The notes below the pieces were generated by a model that saw only the letters and a program-made list of their open reading frames with translations, did not search any database and was not told where the DNA came from. This document shows, piece by piece, positions 6,198 to 10,565 of a stretch of DNA of 10,565 nucleotides. Position numbers and translations under genes: made by a program. Source of the DNA: UBA4719 sp038249115 (lineage in GTDB: Bacteria; Actinomycetota; Actinomycetes; Actinomycetales; Dermatophilaceae); assembly GCA_038249115.1 (NCBI GenBank), contig JBBRWQ010000106.1, positions 1-10,565 of the forward strand. Direction: 5' to 3'. How positions within the stretch are numbered: position 1 is the first letter of the stretch; each line of letters starts with the position of its first letter.

Positions 6198-6215
6198 ATC
6201 TCCATGCACGTTCAA
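6187..6215 (-). promoter_or_regulatory. Predicted promoter of the MNT/HEPN operon
   Basis: On the minus strand TTGAAC (6215-6210) and TATAGT (6192-6187) are separated by exactly 17 bp, a good primary-sigma-factor match. Transcription would start near 6180 and give a leader of about 50 nt. The -10 box is the middle of the perfect palindrome, so a protein bound there would block RNA polymerase. Confidence 0.65.
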
Positions 6216-6239
6216 TCGCAGCGTGAGCATGCCTGAGCA

Positions 6240-7211
6240 TCAGCGGAAGCGATGCGGCAGGTGGGTCCGGGCCGGCATCCGGGGACCGTGACGCGGAGGC
6301 GCAGCACCCGCAAGCGTGAGCAGCGCCTCCACCCGGTACCGGTGTCCCGCATAGGGTTCGAGCAGCTCAGCCAGGCCGTCGTCGTCAACCTCGGAGCCAG
6401 TCAGTGCCCACCCGATGCTCTTGGCGACGTGATAGTCGCCGAAGCTGACGGCGTCGGGATCACCGAGTGCCGTGTGTTCCACTGCCGCTGCTGTCCAGAC
6501 CCCGATCCCCGGTATCGCGCGCAGTCGTCGATCGGCCTGGTCGCGGCTCAGGTCAACGCACTGCTCCAACCGCCCAGCGGCACCTGCGGCCCTCACAGCT
6601 GCCGCAGACCTGGCGCCGTCGACCCCGGCTCGCAACCACTCCCACGACGGGATCCGCGCCCATCCGCTGGCACTGGGCGCGACCCACAACCCGCGCGCGC
6701 CACCCTCGCCGGGTGCCCGCTCGCCATAGCGGTGGACGAGGGTGCGGTAGGAGCTGGAGGCCTCTTGACCCGTGACCTTCTGCGCGATGATCGAGGGGAC
6801 CAGCGCCTCCAGAACCAGCCCGGTCCGCGGCACACGCCATCCGCTGAACCGTCGCGCCGCCTCGACAACCTGAGGGTGGTGCGCGACGAAACCAGTGGCG
6901 TCGTCCTGCTCGCCGAGCATGGTCGGCACCGACTCGAGCACCCACCCAGCACCCGGGCCCCACGCCGTCGCCTGGATCGCAGACCCCTCCACCTGGCGGA
7001 GGCGCAGCGTTGCCGGCCCCTGCGGCGTGCGGACTCCGCGCCAGATCGTGCCATCCGGATCATGGGCAGACGCAGGGTCGCCGCGGCCATGACGCAGGCC
7101 GGCGACGACCGCCTGCAGGTCCAGTGGCCGGCCCGGGGTCCAGAGCCGGACGGAGGATTCCGTCACCGACCCAGTGTCGCGCAGCCATGAGACATCGATG
7201 ACGCCGAACAT
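6240..7211 (-). CDS. AlkA-like DNA-3-methyladenine glycosylase (HhH-GPD superfamily)
   Basis: This 323-residue base-excision repair enzyme removes alkylated purines from DNA. Residues about 134-165 (LEALVPSIIAQKVTGQEASS, then LVHRYGE) are the helix that opens the glycosylase domain. LRAIPGIGVWTAAAVEHTALGDPDA (230-254) is the helix-hairpin-helix and following helix. D259 in VSFGDYHVAKS is the expected catalytic aspartate. The end (HRYRVEALLTLAG then PPRHGPRMP) matches actinobacterial members of the DNA-3-methyladenine glycosylase 2 family. The start is uncertain. ATG 7211 is used here, but GTG 7166 (VTESSVRLWTPG) fits homologous N-termini about as well; neither has a clear ribosome site, and ATGs further upstream would overlap the divergent gene. 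It is transcribed divergently from the DUF3105 gene, 73 bp away, and upstream of the MNT operon on the same strand. Confidence 0.9.
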   Translation of the reverse strand: MFGVIDVSWLRDTGSVTESSVRLWTPGRPLDLQAVVAGLRHGRGDPASAHDPDGTIWRGVRTPQGPATLRLRQVEGSAIQATAWGPGAGWVLESVPTMLGEQDDATGFVAHHPQVVEAARRFSGWRVPRTGLVLEALVPSIIAQKVTGQEASSSYRTLVHRYGERAPGEGGARGLWVAPSASGWARIPSWEWLRAGVDGARSAAAVRAAGAAGRLEQCVDLSRDQADRRLRAIPGIGVWTAAAVEHTALGDPDAVSFGDYHVAKSIGWALTGSEVDDDGLAELLEPYAGHRYRVEALLTLAGAAPPRHGPRMPARTHLPHRFR

Positions 7212-7220
7212 GACAGCACG

Positions 7221-7226
7221 TAAACT
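7221..7226 (+). promoter_or_regulatory. Possible -10 box for the DUF3105 gene
   Basis: TAAACT is the only AT-rich hexamer in the 73-bp divergent gap. It lies about 60 bp before GTG 7285. The hexamer 17 bp upstream of it (ATGACG) is a poor -35, so support is weak. Confidence 0.3.
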
Positions 7227-7284
7227 CGGCCCAGGTATCGAACCCCACGTGCCCCATCGACCCTGAGCAACCGCGAGGATCACC

Positions 7285-8037
7285 GTGCCCAAGAAGCAAG
7301 TCAGCCAGGACCGCAAGGCCCGCATTGCCGAGATGCAGCGGCTGGAGAAGGCGCGCGAGAGCCGCGTGCGCCGCCAGATCATCGCCGGGAGCGCGGTGCT
7401 CCTGATCGTGCTCGCCGGGGTGATCAGCTACGCGGTGTACGACGGCCGCAACCAGCAACCTGACGTTGCGCTCGAGTCCATCGGGGTGACAGCGGCTGCC
7501 GCCTCGTGCGATGCGATCACCACGGACAAGGCTGGCGGCAACGGCAACCACGTCGGCCCCGGCACCTCCGCACCCCAGACCGTAAAGGTCAAGTACGACA
7601 CGGTGCCGCCCTCGAACGGACCCCACTTCGCCGAGCCGGCGCCCAGCAACGGTCAGAACTTCTACACCGCCAAGGACCGCCCGCCGATAGAGGACCTCGT
7701 GCACAACCTGGAGCACGGTTACACGATCCTCTGGTACGACGCGACCGCCGGCGATGCCAAGAAGGCCGAGCTCGAGCAGCTCGCAAAGGTCGCCAACAAG
7801 ACCGACTCGGCGCTGGACAAGTTCATCGTGTCCGCCTGGGACCCGGCCTATGGCGAGCTGCCGGCAGGCAAGAAGTTCGCCCTGTCGCACTGGTCGGCCA
7901 CGCTCGCGGCCGACAAGACCTCGGTAGCCAGCCAGGCCGGGCACCGTGAGCTGTGCGGCGACCTGTCCGGAGCGGTCGTCAAGGACTTCGTGCAGCAGTT
8001 CCCCCGCACGTCGGCACCGGAGCCTGGAGCGGCCTAG
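7285..8037 (+). CDS. DUF3105 domain membrane-anchored protein
   Basis: The product has 250 residues: a basic, probably helical N-terminus (1-30), one membrane segment (about 31-51), and an extracytoplasmic DUF3105 domain (about 75-245). Family signatures are PPSNGPHF (108-115), LVHNLEHGYTILWYD (138-152), SHWS (201-204) and HRELCGDLSG (220-229), with two cysteines (C75, C224) that might form a disulfide outside the cell. The biochemical role of the family is unknown to me. The conserved His/Asn/Glu cluster could be a ligand or active site, but that is only a guess. GTG 7285 is supported by GAGGA five bases upstream. Its TAG stop overlaps the next gene's GTG by one base, so the two are probably cotranscribed and coupled. 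Confidence 0.9.
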   Translation: MPKKQVSQDRKARIAEMQRLEKARESRVRRQIIAGSAVLLIVLAGVISYAVYDGRNQQPDVALESIGVTAAAASCDAITTDKAGGNGNHVGPGTSAPQTVKVKYDTVPPSNGPHFAEPAPSNGQNFYTAKDRPPIEDLVHNLEHGYTILWYDATAGDAKKAELEQLAKVANKTDSALDKFIVSAWDPAYGELPAGKKFALSHWSATLAADKTSVASQAGHRELCGDLSGAVVKDFVQQFPRTSAPEPGAA

Positions 8038-8771
8038 TGCTCGCCACCGCACGAACCCCAGCTTCGGTCCTTGGCGACATCCTCCACTCTGACCCTGCCC
8101 GACCGCGGGTCACCTTCTACGAGGACACCCCGGGCCCCACCCGCGGCGAGCGCATCGAGCTCTCGGGCAAGGTGGTGAACAACTGGATCTCCAAGGCTGG
8201 CAACGCTCTTCAGGACGAGTACGACCTGGAGCCTGGCTGCGTCGTCCGGCTGGCCCTGCCCCCCCACTGGCGCGCGCTCTACTGGGCCTTCGCGGTGTGG
8301 TCGGTCGGGGGCACCGTGGACTGTGTGGGCGCCGCCACCCCAGACCTGCTGATCTGCGACGACCCCGACCTGGCGGCCTCGCTCCAGCCGGCCCCGGACG
8401 ACGTCGTGCTCGTCACCCTGGCCGCCCTCGCTCGCGTCCATCCGGGCCCCGTGCCGGCCGGTGTCATGGATGAGGCACGAGAGCTGGCGACCTATGGGGA
8501 CCAGTTCTCTGCGCGCAGCGATGCTCCCCCCGAGGGCGTGGCGCTGATCACCCGGGATGGGCCAACGGCATACAGAAGTGTTGTGCCACAACGAGACTGG
8601 CCAACAGGCGCGCGGGTGAGCCTGTCCGGCGATCTGGCTGACGTTCTCGAGTCCACGCTGGCAGCATGGGCCGTGGACGGGTCGGTGGTCCTCGCCCGCA
8701 ACGGAGACCGTGCCGGAAGCGAGACCGATCCGGCGCGGCTCGCCTCCGAAGGCGTCACGCTCAGCGCCTGA
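8037..8771 (+). CDS. TIGR03089 family protein (AMP-binding enzyme-like fragment)
   Basis: The 244-residue product matches the actinobacterial TIGR03089 family. These proteins resemble the N-terminal part of acyl-CoA synthetase/AMP-dependent ligases but lack the catalytic C-terminal half; their function is not known. Visible parts are PRVTFYEDTPGPTRGERIEL (about 19-38), followed by the start of a ligase-like fold (KVVNNWISKAGNALQDEYDL), then VVRLALPPHWRALYWAFAVW and GVALITRDGP. There is no ATP-binding P-loop typical of full ligases, so I do not infer activity. The open frame extends upstream to 7953, but GTG 8037 is chosen because GGAG lies 7 bases before it, it overlaps the DUF3105 stop by one base, and the family sequence begins there. 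The 3' end overlaps the convergent peptidase gene by 11 bp. Confidence 0.85.
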   Translation: MLATARTPASVLGDILHSDPARPRVTFYEDTPGPTRGERIELSGKVVNNWISKAGNALQDEYDLEPGCVVRLALPPHWRALYWAFAVWSVGGTVDCVGAATPDLLICDDPDLAASLQPAPDDVVLVTLAALARVHPGPVPAGVMDEARELATYGDQFSARSDAPPEGVALITRDGPTAYRSVVPQRDWPTGARVSLSGDLADVLESTLAAWAVDGSVVLARNGDRAGSETDPARLASEGVTLSA

Positions 8772-10239
8772 TCTGCCTCTCGATCGCGACCCAGGTGACG
8801 CCGCTGACCACGCCGGTCGGCGTCAGCTTTGCGCGGGACTGGACCGCCTTCACCGCAGCCGCCGTTTTCGGACCGAAGGCGCCGTCCGGTGCCACTCGCA
8901 ACGCGCGTTGCAGGGCGACCACCGCAACACCCTTGGAACCCTGCTTCAGGGTGAGCCCGCGGTAGCCCACCATCGGGTAGTCGCGCTTCTCGAGCCGGTC
9001 CCACACCAGGCGATCGGCGACGCCGTTGGGCGAAATATGTTGCAGCTTCTGGAAAGTCACCAACGCAGACCGTGTCTTCGGCCCGAAGGCTCCATCGGGC
9101 GTGGCTTTGATCGCGCGCTGAAGCGCGACCACGGCCGGTCCCCTGGACCCCTGGCGCAGGATCGTCGCCTTGTATGCCGTGTAGCGGGTCGATGCCACCG
9201 GCGCCGGCGGAGTCTTGAACACCGGCCGTATCGGCGCCAGGGCCGATGACGGCGCTGGGGCCGGTGTCGGTGACTGCGCTGGCTCCGGCACCGTCCTCAC
9301 GGGTGGAGAGCTCACTGGTGGGGCAGGAGGTGTCGGGACCAGCCGGGCCCAGGTGGCCTTGTCCAGGACTCCCGTGATCTGGACACCCACCCTGGATTGC
9401 CAGGCAACCACCGCGGCGAAGGTCTGCGGCCCGAACTGTCCGTCGGCAGTCACCCCCAAAGCCTTCTGCGCCACCGCGATCTGGGCATTCTTCTGGCCGA
9501 TGACGTACACCGGGTACGGCGAGGCCGGAGCCACGGGAAGGTTGGTGGGACAGGCAGCCGTGCGCGGCACCGTGTACAGCGGCGCGTACTGGCCGGCAAA
9601 CACCCGGCAGGTACCCAGGTCGACGACCGTCGTCGCCGTCCCCGTCCACCAGGAGGTGCGGGCCATGGCGCCGTCCCACGAGAAAGTGAAGTGGATGTGG
9701 TCGGTGTGAGGGACGGAGCCGGTGTACGCCGCCCAGCCCCGCTCCGGCGCATACTCCCGCCACATCTTGGTGTTCCAGATGATGTAGCTGATGCCGAACC
9801 GGCGGGCCATGGCGCCGTTGTCGGCGCTGAGCCAGGTCACGACCGAGTCAGCCACGGCCTTCTGTTGCGGGTCCTTCGCGCTGAGCATCCAGTCCAGCGC
9901 CCGGCCGTCGAAGTGTTCGCTGATACCGGCGGTGCACATGCGGCTGATCCCGGTTGTCCCGGTCTTGTAGGTGGCCTTCATCAGGGCCGCAAAGGCAGCC
10001 ACACCCGGTTTGTCGCGGGGGTCGCAGGACACCTGCGGTTCGTATGGCGTCCTCATGTCGAGCGCGGCAGGAAGGGTCTTTGCCGGGACCGGCACCAGTG
10101 GCGCAGGTCCAGGTTTGACGGGGGGAACCGGTGGCACGGGCGACGTGTCAGCGTGAGCGGTCGAGGCCAGACCAATGGCGATCAGCGGCAGCGTGAGCGC
10201 GGCGCCGCCCATCGTGACGAACCGTGCTCGAACGGCCAT
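8761..10239 (-). CDS. Secreted LAS/M15-like zinc peptidase with three peptidoglycan-binding domains
   Basis: The precursor has 492 residues. A signal peptide (1-30, cut after AHA) and a Pro-rich spacer precede a catalytic domain at about 60-230. That domain carries SEHFDGRALDW (107-117; zinc-ligand candidates H109 and D116) and HTDHIHF (178-184; H181 and H183), the HxxxxxxD...HxH pattern of LAS metallopeptidases such as D-Ala-D-Ala carboxypeptidases. Three PG_binding_1-type repeats follow, at about 243-301, 359-417 and 429-490, each with a (P/A)DGxFGP core. A Pro/Ala/Ser linker (302-345) separates the first from the other two. The likely role is trimming peptidoglycan peptides outside the cell; exact bond specificity cannot be read. 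ATG 10239 is preferred to ATG 10284 because AGGAGA lies 8 bases before it and the signal peptide begins there. It follows the acyltransferase on the same strand after a 121-bp gap. Confidence 0.87.
   Translation of the reverse strand: MAVRARFVTMGGAALTLPLIAIGLASTAHADTSPVPPVPPVKPGPAPLVPVPAKTLPAALDMRTPYEPQVSCDPRDKPGVAAFAALMKATYKTGTTGISRMCTAGISEHFDGRALDWMLSAKDPQQKAVADSVVTWLSADNGAMARRFGISYIIWNTKMWREYAPERGWAAYTGSVPHTDHIHFTFSWDGAMARTSWWTGTATTVVDLGTCRVFAGQYAPLYTVPRTAACPTNLPVAPASPYPVYVIGQKNAQIAVAQKALGVTADGQFGPQTFAAVVAWQSRVGVQITGVLDKATWARLVPTPPAPPVSSPPVRTVPEPAQSPTPAPAPSSALAPIRPVFKTPPAPVASTRYTAYKATILRQGSRGPAVVALQRAIKATPDGAFGPKTRSALVTFQKLQHISPNGVADRLVWDRLEKRDYPMVGYRGLTLKQGSKGVAVVALQRALRVAPDGAFGPKTAAAVKAVQSRAKLTPTGVVSGVTWVAIERQIRR
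8863..9105. repeat. Duplicated peptidoglycan-binding repeat visible in the DNA
   Basis: The segments around 8863-8895 and 9073-9105 are near copies 210 bp apart (70 codons). Both encode PDGAFGPKT at residues 381 and 451 of the peptidase. The first repeat of the protein (ADGQFGPQT, residue 265) is more diverged. The last two domains are therefore a later duplication. Confidence 0.7.
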
Positions 10240-10247
10240 CTGCGGCT

Positions 10248-10253
10248 TCTCCT
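10248..10253 (-). promoter_or_regulatory. Ribosome binding site that decides the peptidase start
   Basis: AGGAGA on the minus strand is 8 bases before ATG 10239. The longer ORF beginning at 10284 would contain it, so the short start is preferred. Confidence 0.65.
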
Positions 10254-10287
10254 CATTCGTCACTCCAGCAACAAACCGCACCATTAG

Positions 10288-10348
10288 GTAACAGCCGTCA
10301 CGAGTGTCGCACCCCGCAGGAGTGCGTGGGCGGAACTACAAACCTGTA
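10288..10348. promoter_or_regulatory. Possible regulator sites upstream of the peptidase gene
   Basis: On the plus strand GTAACAGCCGTCAC (10288-10301) holds two GTNAC direct repeats 9 bp apart. ACTACAAACCTGTAAT (10335-10350) contains the inverted repeat TACA-N4-TGTA (10337-10348). The first recalls GTNAC-type boxes of MtrA, which controls cell-wall hydrolases in Actinobacteria, but the spacing differs from the form I know. No promoter elements could be fixed here. Confidence 0.25.
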
Positions 10349-10360
10349 ATTCGTTGGCAC

Positions 10361-10565
10361 TCAGGAGGTGCGAAGCTGCCGCAGCAGCGGCACGGCCAGA
10401 CTGGCGCTGAACTGGTTGCTCATGTGGTCGAAGTCGTAGTAGACGCTCGCCCCGCCGATGACCGCGTAGCAGCGTTTGGCGTCACAGAAGTAGTCGCTGA
10501 GGTCGACCAGGTTGATGTCACCACGCATGGGGCGGGCCGCCCGCATCATGTCGTCGTCGATGAGG
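10361..10565 (-). CDS. C-terminal end of an acyltransferase-3/SGNH-domain protein (partial)
   Basis: The last 67 or so residues are visible; the frame stays open to the right edge, so the gene begins outside the window. LVDLSDYFCDAKRCYAVIGG, then VYYDFDHMSNQFSASLAVPL, is the ending of the SGNH domain fused to OafA/YrhL-type membrane acyltransferases. It includes the cysteine pair and the D-H of the SGNH catalytic set (DFDH, with the histidine at the expected place before the terminal helix). These proteins O-acylate envelope sugars or peptidoglycan (family knowledge). It precedes the peptidase gene on the same strand and suggests an envelope-modification cluster. No terminator is evident after it. 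Confidence 0.82.
   Translation of the reverse strand, partial: LIDDDMMRAARPMRGDINLVDLSDYFCDAKRCYAVIGGASVYYDFDHMSNQFSASLAVPLLRQLRTS

Noticed and set aside
6252..7190. Plus-strand open frame of 312 codons opposite the glycosylase
   Set aside because: Shadow frame, with no domain and a biased composition. The HhH-GPD motif is on the other strand.
10240..10284. Upstream ATG start (10284) for the peptidase
   Set aside because: It would add 15 residues before the signal peptide, has no ribosome site, and would place the good AGGAGA site inside the gene.
9397..10287. Plus-strand open frame of 296 codons opposite the peptidase
   Set aside because: Its composition is typical of an antisense shadow, and the minus strand encodes a signal peptide and clear domains.
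10308..10326. CGCAC...GTGCG hairpin as a terminator after the acyltransferase
   Set aside because: The stem is only 5 bp with a 9-nt loop and no T tract.
10240..10360. c-di-AMP (ydaO-type) riboswitch before the cell-wall peptidase
   Set aside because: Such riboswitches often precede wall hydrolases in Actinobacteria, but this gap is too short for the full fold and I see none of the conserved core.

Overview
The window looks like chromosomal DNA from a high-GC actinobacterium. The evidence is strongly G/C-biased codon third positions, a WhiB-family iron-sulfur regulator, coenzyme F420 biosynthesis genes, a DUF3105 protein and a TIGR03089 protein, all of which are typical of Actinobacteria. 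The gene order whiB2 / cofD / cofE, with whiB2 divergent, matches the order known around Mycobacterium tuberculosis Rv3260c-Rv3262. The gene repertoire, including a CofE without the mycobacterial nitroreductase tail, suggests a non-mycobacterial lineage. I cannot fix the family from this window.

Layout. Positions 1-2520 are on the minus strand: whiB2 is followed by a very large membrane-anchored family-2 glycosyltransferase that runs off the left edge. A 366-bp divergent gap (2521-2886) carries a good whiB2 promoter with a palindrome lying over it. Positions 2887-5036 are on the plus strand: cofD (fbiA) and cofE (fbiB) overlap by ATGA and catalyse two late steps of F420 synthesis. Positions 5114-6128 are on the minus strand: a two-gene MNT/HEPN cassette, probably a toxin-antitoxin or related defence module. 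Its first gene fuses a winged helix to a minimal nucleotidyltransferase, and its promoter is covered by palindromic sites whose centres are 20 bp apart. Positions 6240-7211 are on the minus strand: an AlkA-like 3-methyladenine DNA glycosylase, divergent from a plus-strand pair at 7285-8771 (DUF3105 membrane protein, then TIGR03089 protein). Positions 8761-10239 are on the minus strand: a secreted LAS/M15-like zinc peptidase with three peptidoglycan-binding domains. At the right edge is the C-terminal end of an SGNH-domain acyltransferase, also on the minus strand.

How the parts work together. Most genes are housekeeping or envelope functions: septation/sporulation-type regulation by WhiB, F420 cofactor supply, alkylation repair, envelope glycosylation and acylation, and peptidoglycan hydrolysis. 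The accessory element is the MNT/HEPN cassette inserted between the F420 operon and the glycosylase. It is compact and translationally coupled, and it has its own elaborate AT-rich operator region. That cassette, its operator array and its HEPN motif, which departs from the HepT pattern, are the strongest candidates for new biology here. The second most interesting point is the CofE C-terminal domain, which does not look like the FMN-dependent domain that mycobacterial FbiB uses to finish F420-0.
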